Of a stretch of 64,000 bases of DNA, positions 33,525-44,424 are shown in pieces. Positions within the stretch are counted from its first letter, which is position 1, and each line of letters starts with the position of its first letter. Under the pieces are notes generated by a model that saw nothing but the letters and a program-made list of their open reading frames with translations, was not told the origin of the DNA and searched no databases. Location of the stretch: contig JAYKKM010000492.1 in NCBI GenBank assembly GCA_035772405.1, positions 3,702,501 to 3,766,500 of the forward strand. Direction: 5' to 3'. Source of the DNA: Chrysogorgia sp. JL179-B06. Its lineage: Eukaryota > Cnidaria > Anthozoa > Scleralcyonacea > Chrysogorgiidae. The position numbers were made by a program, and so were the translations under genes.

Positions 33525-34702
33525 TTCATTAAATATCTGACTTTCTCTGCTGAAGTCTTACCCACTGATGTAAAGTATGTATTAAATTCCTCAGCTATTG
33601 TTATATGGTCTTTCTGATAACAAGTTTTTGAAGATTCTTTCGCAGGTATACAACGTTTGATCACTTTCCATAAGGCTCTGGAATTTCCTCTGTTATTGTG
33701 AACTAGAGAACTGACATGGTTCACTTCTGCCTTCCTCAATGTGTTCTTGACAGTATTTCTCAACTGTTTATAGTTTAGCCAATCTTCCTTTTTATGAGTA
33801 AGATTGACTATCTTTAACAACCTATCTCTGGTGCTCACGAGTTGTTTTATGGCATTGTTTATGAATGGGTGTGGTCTGCCTTTTAATTTAATGCACTTGA
33901 TTGGCGCATGAATATTTAATGTATCATTAAACAACCTGTTGAAATGGTCAAGTTTCTGGTCTACATCATCCAAGAAGAATGTCTCATTGAATTGTAGTTG
34001 TAATAGATGATGAGCAAACAAATTGGGATCGTAATTTTTATAGCTTCTAGTCTTTATATATGTAGGTGGCTTTTTAGTGGACTTTAGTTTTAATATGCAA
34101 TAGACCATACAATGATCGCTTATGCCAACATGAGAAACACCACTTTCTTTAACTTTAATGCAAGAAGAGATCATGATTACATCCAATAATGACCTTGTAT
34201 TAGCAGTTATTCTTGTAGGTTCTTTGATGAGTTGGGTTAGATGTAGCTCAGTACAAGTGTCTCTCAGCTCTTTCGCTTGCACACTAGATGGCTTTAACAG
34301 ATTGCAATTCAGATCCCCCATAATAACAATGGGTTTTCCCAAGAGTAGGGCTTCCGTATACATGGGTTTCAGCTCGTCACAGATACAGTTAATAGGGCAG
34401 TCAGGTGGTCTGTAAGTAACACATACCATCAAAGATTTAAGTTCTTTAACCTGGATCTGTAGCCAAAGTTGGTGAAAGTAAGATGTCGAAATGTACGAAA
34501 GATCTTTCATAATTTTCGCTTTGTAATCACCACGTACGTATGCACAAACACCCGCACCTCTTTTATATTTGCGGTCAAGTCTGAGTAATTTGTATCCCTC
34601 TATTTCAACTTCAGCATTGGTAATAGAAGAATTGAGCCACGATTCTGATATAGTTAAAATGTCAATATTTTTGGAAATCACCAGCTCTCTTTTTTGTAAC
34701 AT
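33521..34702 (-). pseudogene. LINE endonuclease (EEP family) with start of the RT region
   Basis: An open frame of 393 codons. Endonuclease/exonuclease/phosphatase landmarks appear in order: LTISESWLNSSITNAEVEIE, RGAGVCAYVRGDY, VCVTYRPPDCP, IVIMGDLNCNLL (the GDLN motif) and VGISDHCMVYCIL (the S-D-H catalytic motif). A linker leads to TYFTSVGKTS, where RT should begin. Function in the family: nicks target DNA to prime reverse transcription. The catalytic motifs look intact here, but the RT part downstream is broken. Confidence 0.87.
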
Positions 34703-34834
34703 TTTATGTAACGTTTCGAAGTTTTTTTAATGTATCAGTGAGAGTACAGCTCCGCGACTCATTTCGTGAGGATTTGAGCTGCACGATACGTTCATGAATC
34801 GCCTGTCTACTCCAAGCTCCAACATTCTATTTTG

Positions 34835-35047
34835 TGGGAAATATTTCCTGTAGCCTCAACTTTCCCAGTGACACCAATGTTACTCACAGTGTTTTGTAAA
34901 CGATTTATTTAATCTGATATTGACTCTCACTCTCAAAACTTCACAAGGCAAAGTCTTTACTCGCACATTGCTTGAGGTCACGTGACCAAAAACAAAATAA
35001 AAACACCGTTCAAATGTCGGTCGATAACTTAATAACGATTTCGTACA
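34835..35047 (-). repeat. 3' LTR of the second BEL/Pao element
   Basis: Runs from TGGGAAATATTTCC to TTTCGTACA (plus strand). The outer end on the left is uncertain by a few bases because similarity to the other LTR fades in the first ten positions. Confidence 0.88.
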
Positions 35048-35060
35048 CCCTCCCCCTATT
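35048..35060 (-). promoter_or_regulatory. Polypurine tract
   Basis: On the coding strand AATAGGGGGAGGG lies immediately before the 3' LTR start (TGTACGA), the expected plus-strand primer position for an LTR retrotransposon. Confidence 0.8.
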
Positions 35061-35109
35061 TTAGTGCCGAAGCAGCTCAAATATTAATCCTTAGCTATAG
35101 TTCAAAGTT

Positions 35110-35490
35110 CCTCCTCTTCGAGAAGTCCAATCTCCTTTATGAAATACTTGGCTGCTTCCTTTGCCTTTCTAGTCGGTCTGGGAATGAAGGGATCTGCGTC
35201 TGGATTTGGCTTCCATGTTGTCATCGTGTAGGAATCACCAAACTCTAAGTCGCATACCAATTGTAAAGGTCGCTCTATTATACGTAGCCATTCCCGAGTT
35301 TCAGCTTCAGACCACGCACTGCTCCGTCCTTACCAGTTACGTTTCGTACTACTCGACCGAGTCTCCACTTGGCTTTATCCTTCGTGTCGCCTTTCAACAG
35401 CACAACTCCCCCAATCTTTGGCACGGTTCCTCCACTTTTACCACTGTAACTACGAGTTCTCTCATCTAGGGCGTGAACATACTCTCTCAT
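35110..35490 (-). pseudogene. BEL/Pao integrase C-terminal domain fragment
   Basis: The frame at 35278-35490 reads GGVVLLKGDTKDKAKWRLGR and VVRNVTGKDGAVRGLKL, the small beta-rich domain following the BEL/Pao integrase core. A further piece in another frame ends near 35110. Frame breaks separate it from the integrase core upstream. Confidence 0.7.
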
Positions 35491-35772
35491 GAATCTATTT
35501 CGTAGATGCTCCTTGTTTCTTTGTATGAACCTGCACGTCTCGTGAGGCTTTCTTCTCCGATCCTCTCCAGGTCTTCATCCATAACTGGTGTTGATTTTCC
35601 TCTCAACAGTGCATTAGGTGTAAGGACAGGCTGTTTAAATTCCTCACCACAAAAGTGGGCGTTCGTTCATGGTAATTTGTTCGACGTCATACGTACAGCA
35701 CTTCTTCAAATTCGCGATACAGAAGCACTTTCTTTCCAATCACCTTCGACAGACTTCTCTTCATCATTCCTA

Positions 35773-36571
35773 TCAGTCGCTCGAAAAAGCTTCCCACCAA
35801 GGGGCGCGAGACAAGTTGAACTTCCATTTGATTTGATGAGTTCCCAAATAATTTGCTAGGTCATGATCCTTCTTTAACGTGGACAACCATTTGCCTGTCG
35901 CGACAAAAGTTTTTCCGTTGTCACTCACCATAGTATGTGGACATCTTCTTCGTGCAATAAACTCCTTGAGCGCTCGCTTGAACTCCTTGGCATATAAGTC
36001 TGGGCAGAGTTTTAGGTGCACTGCTCGTATGCTGGCGCATGTGAACAAGGCGATGTAAGCTTTACCGGTTGTAGTGATCTTGTAGTAAACTGGTCCTGCA
36101 AAATCCACCCCTGTGATGGCAAATGGATCCGTCAGTTCGACTCTGAAGGGAGGTAGTTTAGACATTACTGTTGCTGGTATAGGCTTCACGATATCTTCGA
36201 CAGGCATTGCATTTGTGGATTACTGCTTTTACCAACGACCTCAGTTTCGGGATCCAGAATCTCTCTCTCAAGCTGCAGATCGTCGTTGCAACTCCCCCAT
36301 GCAGCATTTCTTTATGGTGGTGCCCAATCAGTAACTGGACCAGCTTATGACTCCGGGGTAGATATATTGGCGAATATCCTGGCACTCTTTCGACGCATCT
36401 AAATATTCCTTCGTCATCTTTCTTGAGATCAATGTCTGACTTTACTTCTTGCGATTGTTGAGCCAGGATGATCCATGTTCTCTTAGCTGCGTTCATCTCT
36501 TCGGTGGTAAGTGGTCCGGTTTGCTTCTTCTTTTTGCAGTTGTTGCAAAATCGCTTCACATAGGCGGTCAC
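35773..36571 (-). pseudogene. BEL/Pao integrase, frameshifted
   Basis: Two overlapping frames. 36158-36571 carries the zinc-binding part (HHKEMLHGGVATTICSLRER, then CNACRRYRE). 35773-36207 carries the catalytic core, with the first Asp in GVDFAGPVYY, the second in VSDNGKTFVATG and the Glu in APWWEAFSSD before a stop. A frame change is needed near 36180. The D-D-E residues are present but the protein is not continuous. Confidence 0.8.
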
Positions 36572-36748
36572 TCTTAGCAGTTTCCAGTAAGAGGAGTATT
36601 TTTCCAGTAGAGTAGAAACGATGTCAGCTTCGTTATTCTGTTCTGTTGCTTGTAGACTCTTCTCCTTCTTAGGTGCTATTCTCTCTTGGTTGCTTTCTAC
36701 AGATTCAGAAACTTCCGGTTGCTGTGGCCATCTGCTAGGATCTCTCAG

Positions 36749-37507
36749 TCACCCCGGACCGTGAAACCACAATTCTCCCAGGTTGGTTGATGCTGTTCCC
36801 CTGCTACTGAGATCACTTGGATTGTCCTTGGTTGGGACATGATGCCAATGGAGGTCTTCGTTATCTCTTATGACTTTCGTGCGGTTACGTACAAATTGCG
36901 ACCAAGTTCCTTGACCTTGAATCCAATAAAGCACTGTGGTACTGTCTGTCCAACAGTGATGCTCCTGAATGAGATCTGGTAAAGTTCTCTTGACAGGGCT
37001 CATAAGCTTGCTGAGTGCATGGGCAGCAACCAGCTTCAACCGTGGAATTGACAGGTGTTTCGGTGCAATCCTAGACTTGGATACCAATAAATTCTGACGA
37101 CTGGGTTCGTTGCTGTAGAATGAAAGAGCGTAGATTGCCACTCCAATCGCTAACTTGCTCGCGTCACCAAATCCGTGTAGAACGAATTTTTCTACTCCAC
37201 TTCCGACAACGCTGCGCGGAATACTTATAAAGGGCTGTTCCTTCATAGATCTTAACCACTTTTCCCATTGGTTGCATATATCGCTCGGTACCTCCTCATC
37301 CCACGTCAAATTTCTCAGACATACCACTGGTGCAGCGATACGAAGAAGGTCGAATATAGTGTTGGCCTTCGATAACATCTTTCTTTTGGTCAAGGGGCCA
37401 TTGCCATTTCTCTCCAAACATTCTTCTAGGTTGATGGTAAACTTGTCTTCTTTTTTGTTCCATACAGTTCCAAGGATCTTCGTCTCGCTTGGTTTTGTTC
37501 CGACCAC
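36749..37507 (-). pseudogene. BEL/Pao RT thumb and RNase H with altered catalytic Glu
   Basis: A 252-codon frame: ILGTVWNKKEDKF, RIAAPVVCLRNLTWDEEVP, then RNase H motifs HGFGDASKLAIGV (first Asp), IPRLKLVAAHALSKL and CWTDSTTVLYWIQG (third Asp), and VPTKDNPSDLSSRG. In related elements the second motif reads LELVAA. Here Lys replaces the catalytic Glu, which should abolish RNase H activity. Confidence 0.82.
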
Positions 37508-38228
37508 TGTTTTCGGATAGGTTGAGATATGTCTTGACCCTCAGAACAGCTACTGGTATCATCACTCTCCACCAACTCCTGAACATTGCTGTGCCACTTG
37601 TGAAGTTTAAATCTACCCTCTTCCAAAATTTGTGTTGCTTCGCTCTTGAACTGTTTTAACTGCTTACATCCATCTCCACCGCACTGAACATCATCGACAT
37701 AGGTATCTTTTAGGAGGTCCTCGGCTCTACAGTCTGAGGGAACATCTCGACATACTGGCTGATGTGCTTCTGAAGAGTTGCACCCAGGATATATGGACTT
37801 GGCCCTGAACCAAATGCCACTCGAGTAAATCGGTAGGCAACAACCTCTCTTTCTTCCAAATTGTTATACCACAGCAGTCGCAGGGCACCTCTGTCTTCTG
37901 GGTCAATCTTGATCTGTAAAAACGCCTTCTGTATGTCTCCAGTAATGTAGTTTGGCTTTACTCGGTTCCTGAGTAAGATGTCGAGGAGGTTTGCTTGTAA
38001 GGGAGGACCAGTCTCCAGACAATCATTCAGAGATGGCAGTTGAGGGTCTTGTTTTGCTGAACAGTTATAAACTATTCTCAACTTTGTTGATTCAGCGCTC
38101 CCTTTAATCACTGGCTGGTGGGAAATGTAATGAATGGTGTCTCCTGTTGGTAGATCTGGAACAGGCTCTAGGATACCTTCTTCAAGTTGTTCCTTCATTA
38201 TTTCATGGTACTCTTCAAGCTTTTGCAT
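37426..38228 (-). pseudogene. BEL/Pao reverse transcriptase, frameshifted
   Basis: Frame 37710-38228 holds RT fingers and palm (LRIVYNCSAKQDPQLPSLND, NYITGDIQKAFLQI with the first Asp, VAFGSGPSPYILG). It shifts at about 37715 into the frame carrying the YVDD box (LLKDTYVDDVQCGGDG, near 37695) and continues to 37426. The canonical BEL/Pao palm has been broken by at least one indel. Confidence 0.82.
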
Positions 38229-38269
38229 TTTCTCTAGTCGTCGTGTTGTACTTTGTAGTCTTGCAGTTG

Positions 38270-39454
38270 TCAGTCCAGCTTATTAGTAGGTAAAGGTGAA
38301 TGGTCTGGTTTCCATGGTAATCGCGTAGAGTAGGTCCCATCTTCCAATCGTTGTAGCTGATCTTGAAATTGTTCATGAACTAGTCCTTGGTTCTGATCTG
38401 CTTCAGATAGTCCTAGCACTTCTAATGAACACATCTGTTCAAACTCCTCCTGACCTGTGTTTAGAAGTAAGTTACCTCTTCCAGAAACAATCCATCCTAG
38501 CTCAGTGAATTCAGCTCCTGGGTCGGTATCTGGATTTGGTCCAAGTACTGGTGGCTCAGTTGTCTTTATCCTCTGGTAATCAGCTGCACCCAAGACAATG
38601 TGCACTTGTAATTTCTCCTCTGCTGTATCCTCGTCACAGAAGTTTAGTCGCTTTAGTCGGTAGTTCTCTTTCTTTAGCTCGGAGATGTGTGGATTTGGAA
38701 GATGGGTTAGAATCGGCTTCTCGGCATTGACACATTCAAGATCCATGTGAAAGTTTTCCACAACATTGGATTCAACATGAACCTTGTATACTTCTACTTT
38801 CTTATCAACAGTGCCATACATCTGTTCAATAACCCTTCTCTCAACTCTACTTGGTTTTAGGTCAGCCTTTGTTATCAGGTCAGTACAAATGTAGGAACTT
38901 CCAGCCACAGTATCCACCATCAGTCTTGCTTGCACCCCATTTACATTGGCTATCACGGATGCATGGATGGTTGTGTTCCTGTCACGGGCACCAAGATTTC
39001 TTTCAGAGGGTTTGTCAGAACCAAAGGTGGTGCTTGGAAGTGGATCTGGTTTGGTGGTGGAGCTTGGAATTCGATCTGGTTTGGATGAATCACATAGAGA
39101 CGTGTGATGTCTTCCATTACACTTGGTACATCCCCGAGATCTACACTTTGAAGCCATATGTCCATGGCCAGCACAAGTGTAACACAGTTTGTTGTGCTGT
39201 AAAATCTCCTTCCTTGAAGCGATGTCAAGCACCTTAGTACAATCCACACTTCGATGATTACTCAGGCCACAATACACACAGGTTTGAGGTCTACGGTTTG
39301 ATTGGTTAGAATTTGTACCGGTCATAAACAACTTGTCCTTCCCCCTTTTATCGTTAAATCCATCGCGTGGTGGTTTCTTGTGGTTGTCCGAATCTTCACC
39401 TGATGTTGGAGGTAAGGGATTCCTATCAGTGTATTTCCTTAGGTTTTCCACCAA
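38270..39454 (-). pseudogene. BEL/Pao zinc knuckles and aspartic protease with broken D-T-G
   Basis: A 394-codon frame. Three CCHC-like knuckles are seen: CVYCGLSNHRSVDC, CYTCAGHGHMASKC and CTKCNGRHHTSLC. They are followed by a protease start reading NGVQARLMVDTVAGSSYIC. In relatives this site is D-T-G, so Val replaces the Gly beside the catalytic Asp. The rest matches the long protease region of BEL/Pao elements (HIVLGAADYQRI, TELGWIVSGRG). Confidence 0.82.
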
Positions 39455-39475
39455 TTCTTCAAGCCTCCATTCTTC

Positions 39476-40099
39476 TCAATTGTCGTCCTTCTGTGTTAGT
39501 GCTTCTCTCACCGATCCCAACTTGTCAATAAGGCTGTAAACATAACTCTGTGCACTTGCAATCTTCTTCATTGTGGTCAGTGTTCTCACTGTTCTAGCAA
39601 GATCATTGTAAAAACCATGACTTTCTCTCACCTTGTGTGTACTTGTGATGGTTGGCAGAGATTCCAATTATTTAATCAATGCTTTATGTACTTTAACGTC
39701 CTTTCCATAGGTGTCTTCAAGGGTCTTCTTTGCTTTTTCATATCCTTCCTCAGTATGTGGTAAACCCAATATATGATCCTTTGGTTTTCCTTTCACCAAC
39801 TGAAGTAAATAGTTGAATTTGCTGATCTTTGATATTCCTCTGTTATCGACCTCCACCATGAATTGGTTCCAGAACCTCAGCCAATATTTATAATCTCCTT
39901 CGAATGGCGTTATAGTATATTTCTGCAGCTTAACAGACTGTGGTTTAGTGGTGATTTCTTCAGATTTCTGTTTCGCCATATCCAACTCGAGTTCTAGTTT
40001 TTTCCTCATCCATTCTTCCTCCTGTTGTTGTTGTCGCACTCTGGCCTCTTCGTTTTGCTTTAGTTGTTCTTGGTTCATCTTCGCTTGTTCTAGTAACAT
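39476..40099 (-). pseudogene. BEL/Pao Gag core, broken by a stop
   Basis: Frame 39668-40099 has a Gln/Glu-rich coiled-coil-like stretch, then the Gag core PFEGDYKYWLRFWNQF, ending in KVHKALIK and a stop. The next frame (39476-39667) continues with LPTITSTHKVRESHGFYND. Structural role in particle assembly in relatives. Confidence 0.75.
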
Positions 40100-40172
40100 A
40101 ACTTTCTGTTGATATAAGGCCCGTTCGTGTTCTTTTTGCCGTTCTCTCTCGTCGATTTCGGCTAATTTGCTT

Positions 40173-40574
40173 TTAGATGGTTTCTAAAGATACGAATACC
40201 ATTTGCTTCGTCCTTCTTGCTCTTCGGCCAGGCCGGGTTCTTGCCTCTTCCAAGGACTTGTTGTCATCCAACATGGCCTCTGTCGAAACACTTATCGAAT
40301 TCTCCAACGTTTTGTATAATTGACATACCTTCTCATACGCCAACGTTAGATATTCCTTATCGACTGGTTCTGCTGATAGGGTTTCTTTTATTTCTTCCAC
40401 GTGAAACTTCGCTTTTTTCAATTCCTTTGGAAAGCTCTCGTCGGTCGCCATTTTAATACTTTTGTCAATACAATTTAGTCTCGTACTCTCGTCCGTACAA
40501 TATTTATCCAAATTCATATGCTGTATCCTGCCGGGGAATATTTCCTGTAGCCTCGACTTTCCCAGTGACACCAA
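40173..40574 (-). pseudogene. BEL/Pao Gag N-terminal region
   Basis: A 133-codon frame whose likely start is an internal Met (MATDESFPKELKKAKFHVEE). It is helical and charged and is followed by a KR-rich patch (RPGRRARRTKQM) and a stop. It lies directly downstream of the 5' LTR, where Gag should begin; the frame extending into the LTR is not a credible start. Confidence 0.65.
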
Positions 40575-40744
40575 AGTTACTCATAGTGTTTTGTAAACGA
40601 TTTATTTAATCTGATATTGACTCACACTCTCAAAACTTCACAAGGCAAAGTCTTTTCTCGCACATTGCTTGAGGTCACGTGACCAAAAACAAAATAAAAA
40701 CATCGTTCAAATGTCGGTCGATAACTTAATAACGATTTCGTACA
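40531..40744 (-). repeat. 5' LTR of the second BEL/Pao element
   Basis: Partner of 34835-35047, ending TTTCGTACA. It differs by about seven scattered substitutions. Confidence 0.88.
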
Positions 40745-41410
40745 CTGTACGTCAGTGAAACAACACATCGAAGCATTCCAATATATAGTGACTGCATATA
40801 TCAATCCAAGCAATAGATCATTGTAACTTACTTTCGTTCTTTCGAGTCAATTTCGAGTCTCGGTGTTCAATGCAGGGAGCGTCTCACCGGCAATTAGAAT
40901 ATTACAGGTTAGTTCCCTGTCCGGGATTCAGAAATATTTGCTAAGGATTTGAGCTTGATGATCGTCCATGTATCGTTGGTTTACTCCAAGCTCTGACACT
41001 CACTATATCAGTGTATATATGTTATATGCCGAGCTACTGAGCTAGGCGTTACACTTAGAGAACTTGACGCTACTGCTCCGGAATAGAAAACTAGACATGG
41101 ACAACCCAGAGCCAGAATCGAGAACGCTTTAATGATACAAAACTTGGTCTTATAAATTACAATATTACGTGAAAACCTCACGTAAAGGAACAACGTTATT
41201 TACATTCTGCGTTATAACAACGCCTAAGGTTTCAACACCTAATCTGATAATTATACCACTTATGTAAATTCAGCATCATTGCAGTGCAACCTATATGAAC
41301 GCTACACTATCCCTTGTTTCGTTCAATGCCCTATAGTCGTATTTTTTAATAAAATTTACGTTAACTCACTCGTTAACTTACTACTGTGTCTACAATATCA
41401 TCGCTTAACT
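40745..41410. other. Flank of the BEL element with LINE-leader-like sequence
   Basis: About 60 bases at 40953-41005 (GGATTTGAGCTTGATGATCG, later TACTCCAAGCTCTGACACT) resemble the LINE leader on the other side of the BEL element (34764-34826). No exon supported. Confidence 0.45.
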
Positions 41411-42253
41411 CACAACCTGAGGGGGACATTGGGATTTGCGGTATGGGTGAGTAAACGACGGTTTTTTTTTCAAAACATGAATTCTATAAGCGTAGAATGT
41501 GTTTAGTGCGGTATCGGCCTATTTTTTGGGCGGTATTGCGGTGAAAAAACTTGTAGTTTGCGGTGAACTCAAATCCTGCGATGTGCGGGATTTTGTTTTT
41601 TCGGCTGCGGTATTGGGGGAAAAATATCTAAAATAGCGGTATTACGGTGTTGTCAAGTTCTGCGGTGTTCGGGGTTTCCGATTTATAGCTTACGGTATAT
41701 GGCCATAATTATTTCGTTTGCAGTTATTTCTAATGACGTAATTTAATTGATACGTAATTATTTCAAGACTTTAAACACCAATCAAAAGCCGTATTGCTGG
41801 TATGTAACTTGAACTTCGCGACCTTTGATGTTTTCAACCAACTTCTACAAGATAGCTAGCAGCCGAACTTTGCAGTGCCCGAGTTGTTACGGTAATGATA
41901 TTTTTGTCTTCTTGACATCTAAACTATCGACTTTAGTCACTTTACAACTGCGTTTTTCATACCCTAAAGCCTGTTTTCCAGTCATGCGTTTTTTATGCGT
42001 ATATATTCGCACGTAAAAGTTTAAATCCATTTGAATGTTACTTTTGGAATTCACACATGGATAACGACCATGACTTGGTCGCGACTTTGCGACAAAATGG
42101 AAACGAGGCTTAACCAGTTATAATTTTTTGTTTCCTCGTTTTTTCGCGGTATGCGGTATTTAAATTTTTCTTAAGCGGTGATGCGGTATTTTCGGAATTT
42201 TTGTGCGGTATTACGGTATTGACACCCTCCCAAATGTTCCCCCTCCAACCTGA
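41411..42253. mobile_element. Non-autonomous element rich in GCGGTAT repeats
   Basis: Left end CAACCTGAGGGGGACATTGG, right end a near-complement (CCAAATGTTCCCCCTCCAAC). More than ten GCGGTAT/GCGGTATT units cluster near both ends, a subterminal-repeat design. No ORF. Confidence 0.65.
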
Positions 42254-43012
42254 CACCTCTTGTGTTGTGCTCACTAAATATATTCTCTTATATAATCTCT
42301 AAACCCTCTAACAATTACTTCGCGTTGGTCTACCGTAGAACTAATCGGGCTCACTTTTTTCTACCAACTTAACTATATCAGTTTTTCTACACTATATCAT
42401 ATCTTACTTATTTATTTTCTATCCGGAATTTGACTAACAATTAAAAATAATAAAAGTACATGGTATATTGCTGGATAATGTCTCAAATGGTCAGGCAACA
42501 CAGATCAGTTCATAAAATGCTTGCATGGGAGGACCAATTTCAGACAAAAATCGCCTCACGACCATGACTTCAAAGATGGCAGGACATCACAATACTGGTT
42601 AGATAATTTACGTTGATGGTTCATCTGTAAATTCTTCAATTCTCAAACAAAAAAACAAAACAAGAGATATGACGACAGTTCCATAATATTTCAATTCTCT
42701 TTGCAATTAATTTGTTCTTAATTCCACTCAATCTCGGCACCTTTTTTCAATTTTCTTCTGTTTTGTTTTTGCTGATTTATTGTTTGTGGACTGTTTGGTC
42801 TGGGTAAGGTCAGCGATCTACCACGTGGACGATCTGGTTGTCCATTCAAGCTCGGGTCTTTCTCTACTGGTCCATTTCATGTCATCTGTGCCTTCACTGT
42901 CGACTTGTGCTTTCCATCTCGCCAGATTTATTATTTGGTGTCCTCACTCTCGACTTGTATTTTCCATCTTTACCTCTGCCAGCACTGGATAATTTGTTAC
43001 ATGCGAGCTAGG
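42254..43012. other. Unassigned DNA
   Basis: No supported exon. Two partial repeats of a TCGACTTGT-CTTTCCATCT phrase occur near 42900-42970. A GAGCTAGGCGTTA phrase at 43006-43018 is also present at 41038-41050. Confidence 0.3.
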
Positions 43013-43013
43013 C

Positions 43014-43094
<81 letters not shown>

Positions 43095-43095
43095 T
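43013..43095. repeat. (AAT)n microsatellite, left array
   Basis: About 27 AAT units immediately upstream of the RLE-type LINE fragment. Confidence 0.95.
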
Positions 43096-43096
43096 T

Positions 43097-44333
43097 AAAA
43101 CACGGTGACATGATGGAGGCAATATCCAAAGAATACTTGAGAAGGATACGAAAGTTACTTAAGTCAAAATTAAATGGTGGAAAAGTGTTGAGTGCAATCA
43201 ATTCAAGAGCAGTCTCAATAATACGTTATGGTGCAGGGATTATCAAGTGGACCAAAGAAGAACTCAGGAAGCTGGATAGGAAAACGAGAAATCTGCTAAC
43301 CATTAACAGAGCACTTCACCCGCAGGCCGATGTCGATAGGCTCTATGTGAGAAGATCAGAGGGTGGGTGAGGTTTGATAAGTGTAGAGGACTGTGTGAAT
43401 ATTGAAGTAGGCAGTTTATCCAAGTATGTGGTGGCGAGTAGTGAAAGGTTGCTTCAACCTGTAAATGATGAAAAGATCTTGGAAGAAGGGGTGACAAAGC
43501 AAAGTATAACAGCAGAAAGATTGACTAGATACAGAAATAAGGCATTATATGGACAGTTTCGAAGGGAACGGAAGATGTGAGAGACTCGGACTCATGGAAA
43601 TGGTTGAAAAGAGGTACCACGAAGAAAGAAACGGAAGTATTTCTGACTGCTGCGCAAGACCAGGCATTACGAACTAACAGTATCAAGAATCGGATCGATA
43701 AAGAGGATGTGTCACCCATGTATCGGTTATGTGGAGAAAGAGAAGAGACTATTAGTCATATAACAGCGGAATGTAAGAAATTAGCGCAAAAAGAATATAA
43801 AATGTGGAGACATGACAAGGTCGGACAAGTCATCCATTGGAAGCTTTGCCAGAAGTTCAGCCTACCGCGTGTAAGGATAAGTAGTATGACCACGCTCCGG
43901 AAGGTGTAATGGAAAACGATCGGGTGAAGATACTATGGGACTTTAAGATCCAAACAGATCATCACCTTGAACACAATAGACCCGATATTGTAGTCTTGGA
44001 GAAGGAGGAGAGAACATGTAGTGTAATAGATGTCGCTTGCCCCTTCGATATATACTCGAAAAGGAACAGGAAAAATTGAAAAATATCAAGACCTTAAAAG
44101 GGAGATTAAGAAGATCTGGAACTGTAGAAGAGTAACGATCGTATCAATTGTCATTGGAGCACTTGGGACTATTAGTAGGAACTGATGTTTGGATGATAGC
44201 ACTTCATTGCTTCAAAACGCTTGCTAGTTGGGGACAGCAAGGATTTTAAGAAAGATCCTAGACACCTAAGGCTATAGGTTATAGCTTGATGTTTAGATTA
44301 CGGGAACCACGAAAAAAACGTGTGAATTGTTAC
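43097..44333 (+). pseudogene. RLE-type non-LTR retrotransposon 3' fragment
   Basis: Plus-strand frames follow the C-terminal plan of R2/R4/NeSL/HERO-type elements. The thumb reads YLRRIRKLLKSKLNGGKVLS, then DRKTRNLLTINRALHPQADV (43110-43370), with a stop at 43368. GLISVEDCVNIEVGSL follows (43374-43580). Next is a zinc-knuckle CRLCGEREETISHITAEC (43577-43909). Then comes a restriction-like endonuclease: LWDFKIQTDHHLEHNRPDIV and CSVIDVACPFDIYSK (43921-44060), with the PD...D residues visible. Several stops and shifts make it inactive. The RT catalytic core is missing (5' truncation). Confidence 0.8.
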
Positions 44334-44410
<77 letters not shown>

Positions 44411-44424
44411 TAATAATAATAATA
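44334..44424. repeat. (AAT)n microsatellite, right array
   Basis: About 30 AAT units. It lies between the 3' end of the plus-strand RLE fragment and the 3' end of the minus-strand LINE, so it could be the tail of either or both. Confidence 0.95.

Larger units (their letters stand above)
31758..34830 (-). mobile_element. CR1/L2-like non-LTR retrotransposon, decayed
   Basis: Minus-strand order is 5' leader (about 34703-34830), apurinic-type endonuclease (33521-34702), reverse transcriptase and C-terminal region (31943-33524), then a short (AAT)n tail (complement of 31758-31779). Endonuclease plus RT plus a microsatellite 3' end is the plan of CR1/L2-like LINEs. Several frameshifts make it non-functional. 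Its 5' edge directly meets the left LTR of the BEL element at 34835. Confidence 0.85.
34835..40744 (-). mobile_element. Second BEL/Pao LTR retrotransposon, old and decayed
   Basis: LTRs of about 214 bp at 34835-35047 and 40531-40744 bracket broken gag, protease, RT, RNase H and integrase on the minus strand. I count about seven substitutions between the LTRs (around 3%), so it is clearly older than the element at 22856-30058. It is also a different lineage: Gag and linker sequences are unlike, and zinc-knuckle spacing differs. No target duplication was found, possibly because the left LTR abuts LINE 5' sequence. Confidence 0.9.
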
